From NCBI GenBank assembly GCA_949318235.1, contig OX439133.1, forward strand, positions 10,905,347-10,969,346: 64,000 nucleotides of DNA, written 5' to 3'. A program made the position numbers and the translations under genes. Positions 25,988-39,024 of this stretch are shown here, piece by piece. The stretch's first letter is position 1. Every line of letters begins with the position of its first letter. Origin of the DNA: Ecdyonurus torrentis (Eukaryota; Arthropoda; Insecta; Ephemeroptera; Heptageniidae). The notes under the pieces are model-generated. The model worked only from the letters and a program-made list of their open reading frames with translations, ran no database searches and was not told the origin of the DNA.

Positions 25988-26072
25988 GAAGGTAGGGGAC
26001 CGTAGATGTGAGCAAAGTAAAAATTTCATAAGAATAAGTCAGCCATATTGGATAACAGCTGATATTATACCA

Positions 26073-26127
<55 letters not shown>

Positions 26128-26150
26128 GTGCTGCCTTCCATGCTCCATGT
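25988..26150. mobile_element. H hairpin MITE with poly-A expansion, truncated
   Basis: TTAA at 25984-25987, then GAAGGTAGGGGACCGTAGAT. An A-run of about 48 bases at 26079-26126 interrupts the loop. The right arm is cut after GTGCTGCCTTCCATGCTCC. Confidence 0.6.
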
Positions 26151-26157
26151 ACAGTCA

Positions 26158-26275
26158 CTTTCATAAAAAATCGCTTTCATGTTGGCTTATGACTATACAA
26201 TGCGATTAGATACAGATTTCAGTTGACTCTATATAAATGCAATGCCAATAAAATCCAATTCATATGAAATAAATT
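26158..26275. mobile_element. TTTCATAAAAA-ended MITE copy
   Basis: Begins TTTCATAAAAAATCGCTTTC and ends near ATATGAAATAAATTG, with the internal ACAATGCGATTAGAT block shared with 41690-41832, 42050-42120 and 45672-46248. Confidence 0.45.
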
Positions 26276-27561
26276 GTACTCGTGGATTACCATGTATACA
26301 GCTAGTATACTTCATACAATAAAAAAAATCTTATTTAAAAATATTAATTGCATTGATTCACTTTTAAGTGCGGAACAAAATCTAGATTTATTAACTTTAC
26401 ACACTTCTCCTATTTTCAACAAATTAATTTGATTTTTCTTTTATTGTCTATTATTTGTCATAAATATTATATTTTATTCATAACGCAGAATTTTAACAAA
26501 AATCCATTATTCAATATAAAGAATATGTTTCTCCATCCGATTTTACTTTTCAGTAAGGTTTGATATACATATTATCATCAAATTTTGAATTAATTTATAA
26601 AATATTAATTTAATTTAAAAGTAATAAATATAAAAATATTTATTATAAACAAAAATTGTAAATAAGTTTTACATGTGTATATTATATTGATATTATATAT
26701 TAAAAAAATAATCATTATTATTATACATTAATATTCAAATAAATTTTACAACTTTATTTTCTACTTTAGCGTCAGAGACTTATAATTTTTTATAATGATG
26801 CAGACTGCACTCAATCGTAATATAGACACTGCAATCATATCCAATCTTATGCTATCTTATTTGTATAATAATTTAACTGATGCGTTCCTATCAGGTTCCA
26901 ATTAAACATGTAATCAGATTTCAGGTACATAATAATAAACCTCATTTTTTTTTTCTTAAAAAAATAAGGAGGACCAAACAGTTTTTAAGGAGTAATTTGA
27001 TTTGATATTCCAAAAGAGAACATTATTCTGAATTGACTGATATGTAAATTTCTAATTTTTGAGTACATTATTACTTTTTGGAAATTGAAAAATGACGTCA
27101 TAGTCGATAACTTGTGATTGTGGATATATAGGAAAAAGTTACCGACCGTGCCTTGATTTTCATAAATTAATTAAAAAAATACTGAATTACACAAGGTAGA
27201 GATTCGCATTATATCTATCGATTAATTTTTTTTCTTTTTTTTTAGATTATGCAATGAAATTTCTCCCAAATTATTTTTAGTCTACAGTTCTTCGTTGCTA
27301 TAATAATAAATATAATGTTTATAATATGCAAAGTGACTTTGAGATTTCTTTATAGTTGCGAAGTATAGTATTGACGATCGAAGAAAAACAAAATATACGA
27401 GCTGCTGATTATATAAAAAATAAATTCATTCTATCTAATTTAACTTACTACGCATAAACTAAAAATAAATAACAGCACAGACAAAAAAAAAAAAAAAAAT
27501 TACAGCTTGAAAGATAACTTTTAATAGTCATCAATTGTTAAAAAATCTCTAATAATAATAT

Positions 27562-27667
<106 letters not shown>

Positions 27668-28394
27668 ATTATATATCTTGCTCTTTGAAAGTAAAATGGA
27701 AATTTATGTTCTTTTGATCATTTATGTCTCAATCAATTTCATTGAAGAATCATTTTTTTGTAAAGTATTATGTTTAGAGAGGTATAATAAATTGTACTGA
27801 AAATTTTTATTTCAGTTAAATTTAGTTTAGAAGCATTATAAAAAAAATAAATAATCAAAGAGAGAAAAAACAAACAATACTGAGGAAGGCAAAACACTAT
27901 CTTAGGGTGAAATTTAATAATAATAATAAATGGTTTTTATTACGAGGCCAAAAAGGGTACATACCCACTTACATGGTCCTCTGACTTATTCTTAACATAA
28001 TTAGATATTATCGTCAGAGTATTTAATTTTTACAGCAAAATCATAAAATACATAAACATATTATATAATATTATTTCATTATAGTAATAAAACATGATAA
28101 AGAGCATATATATATTTCTTATTTACTTATTCTTATACAATTATGATAAACAATTTTTACTGACATGTATTTTATGTTATAAAATAATAATAATCAAAAT
28201 ATCTTTTACATACTCAAAACGAATATTTAGATAATTATCTAGTCTTTAATTCTTTTATTCAGACTTAAACAATAAACAAAATTATAGTGACATTGATTGC
28301 TATTTTTAACTAATAGCGATATCAGCATTTTAATGCAACATTTTTTTAATGTAGGAATTCTAAATTTATATCCATAAACATGTGTCTCAAATCC

Positions 28395-28580
28395 ACCGAC
28401 TGACAAGGAAGAACACCCCCGGAACCGACCCCCGACGGAAACCCCCTGCACCCGCTCCCGTTTCGACTTACTACATATATGCAGCAATTCAAAACGGGAG
28501 CGGGCGCACGCATAATCCTCGAATGTCAGTCCCAAAAACCCCCTCCCCTGCCAGTCCGACGATTTTTGAACACAATGTTT
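28395..28580. mobile_element. GC-rich palindromic MITE nested in retrotransposon
   Basis: Centre arms CCGCTCCCGTTTCGACTTAC and AAACGGGAGCGGG are complementary. Outer arms (CGACTGACAAGGAAG and CTCCCCTGCCAGTCCG) pair imperfectly. The core resembles the palindromes at 49107-49283 and 50600-50770. It accounts for a spurious 115-codon ORF. Confidence 0.6.
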
Positions 28581-28681
28581 CATCAAAGATAAATAGAAAT
28601 GAGCAAATAGAATTACAAATTACGTATGTACTAAAATAAAAAATCACAATAAAAATTAACTTTTACAACCTTCATTGTTTA

Positions 28682-28806
28682 TTAAAAAAATAGACAAGAT
28701 ACTTTATTTTTGAATAGTTTTTTAGATTCAATATTATAGAAACTATCTGATAAATTATTCCACAACTTTGATCCTTTAACGGCAAATGAGTTACATACTC
28801 TAAGTG
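28682..28806 (-). pseudogene. ORF2 C-terminus of non-LTR retrotransposon (fragment)
   Basis: Read on the minus strand this gives about 38 residues ending at a stop at 28682-28684, including NSFAVKGSKLWNNL followed by KKLFKNKVSCLFF. This closely follows the S-F-x-V-K/R-G-x-K-L-W-N-x-L pattern and following lysine-rich helix found at the end of many RTE/CR1/jockey-type ORF2 proteins (family knowledge). The reverse transcriptase and endonuclease domains are absent through 5' truncation, so this is a dead copy. The join to monomer sequence lies at about 28806. Confidence 0.75.
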
Positions 28807-29364
28807 AGTACATTGCTCTGAATCACTTGGTACTTCAATCTCTAATTTTCAAGTTTATGAAGTATTTTTAAATATGTTTTTTGGAAAATCGAAAAATGAC
28901 GTCACAGTCGGTAACGTTTGATTTCCTATGCACACATGCATTTAGGTTACCTCCCGCGATATCAGTATGTGACTTTTCAAAAATTAACTACGATTAGTTA
29001 ATACTATTCTAGTATTATATTTATATGTAACTAGCATGCTCTGTAATAATTATTTGACTATAATAATATTTTTAAGATTGGAAATTCATTACTTGGTAAT
29101 ATTTTGAAGTACAGAAATAGAAAATCTTTTACATTGGAGTTTTCAATCCCAATAATAATCTAATTCTACTAGTCTACGTTACATGCATGTTACACTATAT
29201 TATGTTACATGTTCATTATTTACCCATAATTAACCACTTCTCTTCCTTAGTTCATAACTACTTTTTATAATCATATATTACATCCAGATCATATCATAGT
29301 GAAGGAGAAAAAATCTAATAACATAATTTTTTTTGAAATATATAATAAACCCATTAATAAAAAT

Positions 29365-30109
29365 AATTTATTTATAAAACTTAATTATTCTTTTAAAACA
29401 ATATGTAAAATAAAAACGTAAATAATATTATACACATTTAATGTACATATAAATAATATGAAATGATATTCAATTTTAAATGTTAATTTCTCTAAATTCT
29501 TTAATTGATAATATTTTCAATTTTACAGATTTTTTTTTTATTTTTTTATTATCATTAGGGGTATTTTCTATTTTAGGGTGTATGCATTATTATGCATTCA
29601 TGTTTAAACCATGTTGGATAACTCAATCCATGGGCCGGTATAGGAAAATAACTCATTTTGTTAACTTAAAAATAATGCACAATATTTTTGAGAGCATTGA
29701 TGCTCTTATAACAGGTTGAATTAGTATCTCAAGTATGTCAATGAGAAAAATAATACTTGTTACATAAAAATAAACCAAATTCTTAAATAAAATAGCAAAT
29801 AAACAAAGTTTGCCCTATGCTGAGCAATATTATTCATTTCTCCAGTATGGCGTTCAAGCGTATTAAATATGGCATCATCCGGATTTAATGAGCAGAATTA
29901 AATTTTAGAATCTCTCGTATAATTTATTGAAGATTCCTTCTTCTACATTTATTTTCACTGTACAGTATTTACTCTTTATTTCACTGAAACAATTTGATCA
30001 TAATAAGTACAACTTATTGTCTTTTCTTCGTCTGTACTGTATTCTCTCAAATTGCACCACGAATCTTTAGGATTTTATTTGTTTCTTTATAAGGTATTAG
30101 GCAATATAT
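29365..30109 (+). repeat. Short monomer part with G-C module
   Basis: A region near 29365, G box near 29578, C box at 29848 (ATGGCATCATCCGG variant). Near-copy of 2063-2400. Confidence 0.7.
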
Positions 30110-30494
30110 GAATTTATTAATAAAAAATTAATATTAATTATTTTAATAAAATTATAAAAAAGTTATAAAGTTTTTATAAAATTTCTTGTTTGTTTAAACT
30201 TTAAAAAATTTGTATCAAATAAATTAAATTTTTTTATTTGTAAGTAGTTAGGTAAATTGTATACGCAATATTAATATAAAGTTACTGCAATCGTGTGCAA
30301 TTAAATTTATGAAATAATTTACCTAGTGATCTAATGACATATGTTATTAGATTGTAAATTTGTTTAAATATATTTCTATAAATTATGAGGAAGACCCAGT
30401 AAATTTAAGGGCTTAGTGTTGTTTTATATCCTATAAGAAGTAATTGTCTACTTGAATCGATTTATACGTGAATTTCTAATTTTTGAGTTTATTA

Positions 30495-31070
30495 AATGAA
30501 TAGACCATAGAAAAACATAAGCATTTATATCACAAAACACATGATGGGACGTACATAAATAACTTTAGTTTGTCTGAAAACCCAACTGTAGCTCCGTACC
30601 AAAGTGATCAGAAATTTCAATTTATGCAACACTCATAACATTTTTGCATATTTCTGACGTCATAAACATGAATAGTCACTTAAATTGCATTTCACGCTCT
30701 CTCGTGGGGTTATATTAACATTATATGGTAAAAATTGTCATCAAATTTGAAGAACCTATTTCACGGATAAACATACAGGATAGGAAGCTATTGTTGAAAA
30801 AACGATCCCTTAATGTTTGTAGTTCAAATTTTCACCACAACAATAAATAAATGTAACGGTGGCGCCACCGCCTCGGCCAAATGGTGTTGGCCGCGACGGT
30901 GGCGCCAAATATAACATTTGTTTATTTTCTATTGTTGTGGCAGAAATTTGAACTACAAACAATAAGGGATCGCTTTTTAGATAGGGCATTAACATAGAAG
31001 CTCAGGAGCGTGACCTATTTCGAGTTTATTTATTAAAAAGCACATGTTTGTTTTATGTAGTCTAAGGCTT
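30495..31070 (+). mobile_element. T1 MITE interrupted by a 250-bp element
   Basis: TA flanks 30493-30494 and 31071-31072. T1 sequence stops at ACCTATTTC (30762), resumes at the duplicated ACCTATTTC (31013-31021) and ends GTAGTCTAAGGCTT. TGACGTCA is at 30655-30662. Confidence 0.8.
30763..31012. mobile_element. 250-bp nested element with 9-bp target duplication
   Basis: Flanked by a perfect 9-bp duplication ACCTATTTC. The uninterrupted T1 sites near 3585 and 35806 have one copy. Subterminal inverted repeats include CGATCCCTTAATGTTTGTAG and its near complement, and a GC-rich centre has GGTGGCGCCACC. The extreme termini are not matched. A target duplication of 8 to 9 bp fits hAT- or Mutator-type elements, but the terminal sequence does not decide. 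Confidence 0.75.
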
Positions 31071-31504
31071 TAAGTATTTTTAATTCAATTTGGGAAGTAC
31101 AAAAATGACGTCACAGTCAGTAATTTATGCAGGTGGACATAGGGTAAAGTTAATGACTTCATGTAGATACATATTCATTAAAGCTATTTTCTATTTAATC
31201 ATTTAAAATTTATGTCATAGTACTCATAGTAGAACATTTCACGTTCACACTTAAACATTTTACCAATACCAATACTGTTAATACATCGACGATAAGACAA
31301 CTGGTTAACTTTGCTTTGAGAACGAAGAAAGAAGATTACGATTACAAGGATAACTTAACCAATTAATAAATTTGAATTAATTTATAAAAATAAAAATTAT
31401 TTTAAAAACATTATATGAAAAGAGAAATTAATTATTATTATTTAATTATTATTATTTTTAGAGTAATAACATTTAATATAAAGAAATATATATTATTTAT
31501 TAAA

Positions 31505-31856
31505 AACAAGAAATCAAATATTTAGGAATTTGACTAAAAAATTGTAAAAAAGAAAAATCTGACATTATGCACAATGATACATTAGGTTATGGTATCTTCA
31601 CGAATGTAAACTTTTCCATCTTGGTATACAAATTTGGTGGGCCACCATGCTAAATTTAAATTATGATTTTTGGAAGTTTTAATCACATAAGAGTCCATGT
31701 TAATTTCAATAATTAATTTCTCTCTTATCTGATGGTCACAGGTTCTGAAATATGTATCATAGGTAGCTGTTACAGTTAACTTTTAAATGGCATCATAAAG
31801 TTTGCAAATTTTCGTTTTAGATGTTTTTAGGTACAAGCCATCTTTATACAACCCTT
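31505..31856 (-). mobile_element. R element (reverse)
   Basis: Unsplit counterpart of 4085-7460. It reads through CATGCTAAATTTAAATTATG where the other copy holds the 3.05-kb insertion. The right end has lost its TTAA. Confidence 0.7.
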
Positions 31857-34283
31857 TGTTTCTGATATGAGGAAGAGCAGACAATTATTGTGCACTCATA
31901 TTGAGAGCCGCCATTTTGCTGGTTATGAATACATAGGCCAGCATAGGAAAAACGACATTTATATTTTTTCAATAGCAAAAGAAGCTTCAAACCTCATCCA
32001 AAGACTTATTACTAGCTCCTATAATAAGCTCAGAATAAGCTCGAAGAACATGAGAAAAATTTGTCCAGTTGAAATAAACTCTTATTAAGTGAAAAATTAG
32101 GAGAAATGATGTTTCCCCTATACTGGACAATACATTAGGCACCACAAACATGGCGACAAAGCGCAAGGATGTGAAAGGGGTCTATATACAACCCTTATTT
32201 ATTTTCTGGTATGAGGAAGAGCAAACAATTATTGTAGAGGTAAATTTTAAATCATAATAGAACCAAATATACGATCAAAAAATTTGAAGAAATGTAATTT
32301 CATTTGATACTCTAAAAGAGAAAAATGTCTTTAATCAATTGTTCCACGAAATTTTTAGTTTTTTAATTTCATAAAAAGTATTTTTTATTAAATTACCAAA
32401 AACGAAAAATGACGTTACAGTCGGTAATTGATACCTTTGAGCATACGAAAAAGTAAGCGACCATGACGTCATTTCTAATCGAACTTAAAAATAAGAAATT
32501 TGCTTATCTATTTATAGATTAATAACGATACTCTTTCAGATTATGAATTAAAATTAACCCCTACATTATTTGAATCCATATCGTTTTTTTTAACTGTGTT
32601 CTTATACTACAATGTTTTTTCAATTTTTTTCAATTTTTTTTTTTTTTTAGTCTTGAATAATATTTCAAAAATGCGGTAAATTATAGCACCTATATAGTTC
32701 TTGCAGTGTAACTCTGAAATATTTTTGCAACCAAACTCTCATTGATTTAGTTACAACTTAATTGTATTATATTCATACAGCATACGGAACTCTCCCCGTA
32801 TAAAAATTTGACTGGTCACGATAAAATTTCCCCATATAGGGTGTATGCATTTAATGAAAAAATAAACAAACATGAGAATTTTATGTTTTTCGTTTGTACA
32901 TTCTCATCTTATATGGTTTATTATCTTATGGATTTACAAAATCAAGTAATTTATAGCAGTTAAAAAAATGCAAGTTTGAATTATTAAATTACTGAAAAAA
33001 AAAGGTACAAAAAAAAAATGGGATAATGACATTGATTAATATAAGCAATTTGGTATTTTGCCGATTGAAGATACTAAAAAAATGGTTATTTCTAAATGAG
33101 AATTACTTTGAAAATAGTCTTAGAGCATAGGAAAATGGCTCGTTATTTTGACAGTTCAAAAGTACTAAGCAATATATTTTTTAAAGCACTGATGATGATG
33201 TTAATAGGTTAAATAAGTAAATCAAGTATGTAAGAAAAATAATAAGAACAAAAAATCCACCCATTTTTCATAGAATAAAGGTAAAAACCAAGTTTGTCCT
33301 ATATATGCTGAGCAATATTACTCATTACTCCGGTATGGCGTTTAAGTGCATTAAATATGACGTCATCTTGATACACTCTATATTTAATAATATTTTAGAA
33401 ATTTAAGTGCTGAAATAAATCTTATCTAATTCACATTTTATTATTTGCTAATATTTTACTACTTTTGCTTATACTTTATTGTACCACCTTCATTATATCA
33501 ACTACAACAGAATGCTCTTTGAAACGTTATGATAACATGACATTCACCCAGCACAAGCTCATTTCCATACATTAGAAGCGGCAATTTTTGAATTTGCCAT
33601 TCATAAGATAATATGTAAATGTGAATTTATTTATAAAAATTAATATTATTTTATTAGTTTATTAAATATTAATAAAATTTGTATAATATTGTAAAAATTT
33701 AAAAATGAATATATATGTGTTAAAATTTAAAAGAACAAAAAATAATAATAAATAAACCAAAAAATAATAAAAAAAATACATCATGCAATATATTTTTATT
33801 AATCTTTAGAAATAAAGTAGATTGTCAACGGAATATTTATATAAAGATACTGCAATCTTGAGCAATAAACTAAATTCATTGAATAATTTAACTATTGATG
33901 CAATTAAACATGCAGAATATTATATTTTAAATTTGTATACATAAACAGCAATTTATTATTTTTCTATTGATAATGAAGAAGACCAAGTTGATTTAAGAGG
34001 AAAATGTTGTTTCATATTCTATATAAAAAGTCAGTCTTGAACCGATTTATACAAGAATTTCTAATTTTTGAGTTTATTAAGTATTTTTCATAAGTTTCAA
34101 AAATAAAAAAGATAATGTCACGGTCGGTAATTTATGCAGCTCGGCATGGGAATAAGTTAATGACTGTGACATCATTTGCCAATTTTCAAAAATTAACTAA
34201 ATGCCTAATAAACTAAAAAATAAGAAATTCATTCATCAAGCGATTCAGAACAAAGCCCTTAACTTAATATATTTCATTCTTAA

Positions 34284-34403
34284 CGAGGTAGAGGAACGTA
34301 GAGGAAAGTAGATGGCAGCACGGAGAATTGTCATAAAAAATGTCAGCCGTTTTGGATAACAGGCGATATTTTCCTGTGCTGCCATCTACGCTCATCTACC
34401 TGC
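34284..34403. mobile_element. H hairpin MITE
   Basis: TTAA at 34280-34283 and 34404-34407. The left arm contains a partial duplication (GAGGAACGTA, GAGGAAAGTA). GATGGCAGCAC and GTGCTGCCATC form the stem. Confidence 0.7.
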
Positions 34404-35543
34404 TTAAGGAATTTAATTCCTAAATCGAGGTAAGTTATATTACCTACCTCTTTCAGTAAATATATTTCATAGTTTTATTACAATCATTGGTTTAGTCAAA
34501 GTTATTCTTGGTTTAAATTCATGTACTCTTGGTTCACCGTGTTCGTTACCATTATTTAATTTTAAATTTCACTAATTCTTTGATCAAATTTTCATATATA
34601 GAACAAATTCTTTATATTCAGCATTAGCAGTATTTTCTATTAAAGGGTTGTATGCATTCATGTTTATGCCATGTAGGATAACTCAATACATGGGCCGCGG
34701 TATTTGAAAATAACTCATTAGGCCAGTATAAAAATAATATACGCAATATTTTTGAGAGCATTGGCGCTCAATTAAAAGATTGAATTAGTACCACAATTAT
34801 GTCAGAAAAATAATACTTGTTACATAAAAATAAACCAAGTTCTTAAATAAAATAGCAAATAAACAAAGTTTGCCCTATGCTGAGCAATATTATTCATTTC
34901 TCCAGCATGGCGTTCAAGCGTATTAAATATGGCATCGTCCGGATTTAATGAGCAGAATTAAATTGTAAAATCTCTTGTAAAATTTATTGATGTTCCCTTC
35001 TTTTACTTTTATATTTTCACTATATTTACTCTTTATATCACTGCAACAAGTTTATCATAATAACTACAACTTAACGACTTTTCTTCATCTACACTGATGA
35101 AACTCCACCACGAACCTTTTTGGAATTTTCTTGTTCATACTAATGTTTATTGCGTGATTTGAATTTATTTATAAAAATTAATATTAAATATTTTAACAAA
35201 ATTATAAAAAAAATATAAAATTTTTATTATTTTTTTGTTTGTTTAAAGTTTAAAAAATAAACATTAAATAACTTTTAATTTTTTAATTGTAAATAGTAAG
35301 GTAAATTGTATACGCAACATTAATATAAAGATACTGCAATCTTGAGCAATTAAATTTATCAAATAGTTTACCTAGTGATGTAGTTATTAATTTTATTAGA
35401 TTGTAAATTTGTATAAATATATTACTATAAATTATGAGGAAGACCCAGTAAATTTAATGGCGTAGTGTTGTTTGATATCCTATAAGAAGTAATTGTCTAC
35501 TTGAATCGATTTATACGTGAATTTCTAATTTTTGAGTTTATTA

Positions 35544-35860
35544 AAAGGAATATACCATAGAAAAACATAAGCATTTACATCACAAAACACATGATGGGAC
35601 GTACATAAATAACTTTAGTTTGTCTGTAAACCCAACTGTAGCTCCGTAGCAAAGTGATCAGAAATTTCAATTTATGCAACACTCACAACATTTTTGCATA
35701 TTTCTGACGTCATAAACATGAATAGTCACTTAAATTGCATTTCACGCTCTTTCGTGGGGTTATATTAACATTTCATGGTAAAAATTGTCATCAGTTTTGA
35801 AGAACTTATTTCGAGTTTATTTATAAAAAAGCCAATGTTGTTTTATGTAGTCTAAGGCTT
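35544..35860 (+). mobile_element. T1 MITE
   Basis: TA flanks 35542-35543 and 35861-35862, TGACGTCA at 35705-35712. An intact, uninterrupted comparison copy for the one at 30495. Confidence 0.8.
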
Positions 35861-36256
35861 TAAGTATTTTTAATTAAATTTGGGAAGTACAAAAATGACG
35901 TCATAGTCAGTAATTTATGCAGGTGGGCATAGAGTAAAGTTAATGACTTCATGTAGATACATATTCATTAAAGCTATTTTCTATTTTATCATTTAAAATT
36001 TATGTCATAGTTAACATTTCACATTCACACAAACATTTTACCAATACTGTTAACACATCAACAATAAGATAACTGGTTAACTTTGACTAGAGAAAGAAGA
36101 AAGAAGATAACGAGGGTAAAGGTAACCTATTACTAAATTTGAATTAATTTATAAAAATTAAAATTATTTTAAAAAACATTATATGAAAAAAGAAAGTAAT
36201 TATTTGTATTTTTAAAGTAATAACATATTATAAAAAAATATATATTGTTTATTTAA

Positions 36257-36870
36257 GGGGGTAGGTGACCGACCACAGTATATTATACAGTAGTCCATCT
36301 CCTATAGCGGGAATGTCAGATCGAAAGCGCGCCATAATTCCGACTGGGTGAAGTTGTCAGAACTACACGTAACATTACTTCAAATTACGGCTTCTAGTTC
36401 TGCCACCTTCACCCAGTCGGAATTATGGCGCGCATTCGATCTGACATTCCCGCTATAGGAGATGGACTACTGTATCATCTACTGTGGTGACCGACTGATA
36501 TCTCGCAAACTAGAACGGTTGCGAGTAATAATAAATAACACAAAGTAAAGAAGAAATGGTACTTAAAAATTTAATTATGTCAAACATGTGAAAACACGAT
36601 CAAATATTTAAGTTATTACACTTTAAAGATAACATGTAAATGTGGAAATTTAAATTTGAGCGGGAAATTTTAGTCAAGTTAGAAACTTTTTTACAATTTA
36701 AAATATCATTAAAATTTTTTTTGGTATAAAAAAATATATTTTAAATTTACTTGATTTTATTTGAAAATTATAGTGTTTGTTTTATTGGAATTAAATAATG
36801 TACTAAAAATTATTTGGAAAATATAGTTTTTCTTTTAGCGATTTCCGGTCCAAGTCAGTCCCCCACCGCC
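36257..36870. mobile_element. 614-bp TTAA element with nested palindrome
   Basis: TTAA at 36253-36256 and 36871-36874. Ends GGGGGTAGGTGACCGAC and GTCAGTCCCCCACCGCC are near inverted repeats. Sister monomers at 4080 and 31495 lack it and read TTTAAAACAA straight through. A second palindrome, 36272-36490, lies just inside the left end. TTAA target and short TIRs fit a piggyBac-type derivative (inference). Confidence 0.75.
36272..36490. mobile_element. Nested 219-bp palindrome
   Basis: Long complementary arms include TAGTCCATCTCCTATAGCGG, GCGCGCCATAATTCCGACTG and their reverse complements around a short loop. It is GC-richer than its surroundings. The outer GACCACAGTA and TACTGTGGTGACC suggest insertion into, or extension of, the host element's left end. 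Confidence 0.7.
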
Positions 36871-36884
36871 TTAAAGCAGGAAAT

Positions 36885-37111
36885 TAGATATTTGGGAATT
36901 TGACTAAAAAATTGTATGTTTTTTTGAAGTTTTAATCCCATAAGAGTCCATGTTAATTTCAATAATTAATTTCTCTCTTATCTGATGGTCACAGGTTCTG
37001 AAATATGTATCATAGATAGCTGTTACTGTTAACTTTTAAATGGCACCATAAAGTTTGCAAATTTTCTATTAAGATGTTTTTAGGTACAAGCCATCTATAT
37101 ACAACCCTTTT
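36885..37111 (-). mobile_element. R element (reverse), internally deleted
   Basis: The left end (GCAGGAAATTAGATATTTGG) is followed after AAAAATTGTATG directly by the right half (TTTTTTGAAGTTTTAATCCC). About 120 bp of the middle is missing relative to 31505-31856. Confidence 0.65.
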
Positions 37112-39024
37112 TTTTTCTGATATGAAGAAGAGCAAACAATTATTGTAAAGGTAAATTTTTTATCACAATAGAACCAAATATACGATCAAACAATTTGAAG
37201 AAATGTAATTTCATTTGATATTGTGAAAGAGGAAAATGTTTTTATCAATTGTCCCACGAAATTTTTAATTTTTTGATTTCATAAAAAGAATTTTTTATTT
37301 AATTACCAAAAACGAAAAATGACGTTACAGTCGGTAAATGATGCCTTTGAGCATACGAAAAAGTAAGCGACCATGACGTCATTTCTAATAGAACTTAAAA
37401 ATAAGAAATTTCCTTATCTATAGATTCATAACGATACTCTTTCAGATTATGAATTAAAATTAACCCCTACATTCTTTGACTCCGTATCCTCTTTTTTTAA
37501 CTGTGTTCTTATACTACAATGTTTTTTCCAATTGTTATTATTATTTTTTTAGTCTTAAATAATATTTTAAAATTGCGGTAAATTATATCACCTTGCAGTG
37601 TAACTTTGAAATATTTTTGCCACTAAACTCTCATTGATTTAGTTACAGCTTAATTGTACTATATTCACAGCATACGTACACTCCCCCCGTATAAATATGT
37701 CTGGTCACGATAAAATTTCCCCATATAGGGTGTATGCAATTATATGAAAAAAAAAAAGAAAAAAAAATGAGAACTTTATATTTTTCGTTTGTACATTCTT
37801 ATATATCTTATATTGGTTTATTTAATCTTATGGATTTACAAAATCAAGTAAACTATAGTAGTTGAAAAAAGCAAGTTATATAGAATTCTTAAATAAATAA
37901 AAAAAAGTTTAAAAAAATGCGATAATGGCATTGATTATTTTAAGTATTTTGGTATTTTGCCGATTGAAGATACTAAAAAAAATGTTTTTTTCTAAGTGAG
38001 AATTACTTTGAAAATAGTCATAGAGCATAGGAAAATGGCTCGTTATTTTGACAGTTCAAAAGTACTAAGCAACATATTTTTTTAAAAGCACTGATGATGA
38101 TGTTAATAGGTTAACTAGGTAAATCAAGTATGTAAGAAAAATAATAAGAACAAAAAATCCACCCATTTTTCATAGAATAAAGATAAAAACCAAGTTTGTC
38201 CTATATGCTGAGCAATATTACTCATTACTCCGATATGGCGTTCAAGTGCATTAAATATGACGTCATCTTGATACACTCTATATTTAATAATATTTTAGAA
38301 ATTTAAGTGCTGATATAAATCTTATTTAATTCACATTTTATAATTTGCTAATTTTTTACTACTTTTGATTTTACTTTATTGTACCACCTTCATTATATCA
38401 ACTACAATAGAATGCTCTTTGTAACGTTATGATAACGTGACATTTACCCAGTCCAAGATCAATATTGAAATACATATATATATGATATTAAAATTCATGA
38501 GCTAATTTGTTTATGTGAATTTATTTATAAAAATTTATAATATTTTATTAATTTATAAATATTAATAAAATTTGTATAATAATGTAAAAATATTATAAAA
38601 AAATATATGTGTTAAAATTTCAAAGAACAAAAAATAATAATTAATAAATAAACAAAAAAATATAAAAAAAAAAAAAAAAAAAAAAATACAGCATGCAATA
38701 TATTTTTATAAATTTTTGGAGATAAAGGAGATTGTAAACGGAATCTTAATATAAAGATTTTGTAATCTTGTGCAACTAGTCATTGAATAATTTAGCTAGT
38801 GATGCAATTATATACATGCAGACTATTAGATTTGAAATTTGTATAAATAAACAGCAATCTATTATTTTTCTATAGATAATAAGAAAGACCAAGTTGATTT
38901 AAGAGGGCAATTTTGTTTCATATTCTATAAAAAGTCATTGTCTTGAACCGATTTATACAAGAATTTCTAATTTTTGAGTTTATTAAGTATTTTTCATAAG
39001 TTTTAAAAATAAGAAAGATAATAT

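Larger units (their letters stand above)
25375..26587 (+). repeat. Monomer, truncated after H
   Basis: A box near 25375, D box near 25672, decayed B box near 25812 (AAGATGGCATCATTG), H element from 25988, then a TTTCATAAAAA-ended MITE remnant. G and C are lost. Confidence 0.6.
27918..28806 (-). mobile_element. 5'-truncated non-LTR retrotransposon
   Basis: Reverse-strand insertion within a monomer. The 3' end reads ACGAGGCCAAAAAGGGTACA on the + strand, beyond which ATTATT-type repeats form the tail (ATAAAAACCATTTATT on the coding strand). The 5' part still encodes the carboxyl end of the reverse transcriptase polyprotein at 28682-28806. A palindromic MITE at 28395-28580 interrupts the 3' UTR. 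RTE/CR1-like by end structure; the exact clade is not decided. Confidence 0.7.
30110..35158 (+). repeat. Higher-order repeat unit 1
   Basis: Three monomer types in order: short with T1 (30110-31374), long with reverse R and degenerate G-C module (31375-33622), and H-type with full G-C (33623-35158). B boxes lie near 31106, 32407 and 34115, and C boxes near 33337 and 34909. The same order with matching landmarks repeats about 4.9 kb downstream. Removing the 250-bp nested insertion gives about 4.8 kb. Confidence 0.8.

Noticed and set aside
28239..28586. 115-codon minus-strand ORF
   Set aside because: It joins a GC-rich MITE to retrotransposon 3' UTR. The real coding remnant is at 28682-28806 in a separate stretch.
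31867..32088. 73-codon ORF
   Set aside because: It lies over a diverged G-C module; the counterpart at 7487-7735 breaks the frame.
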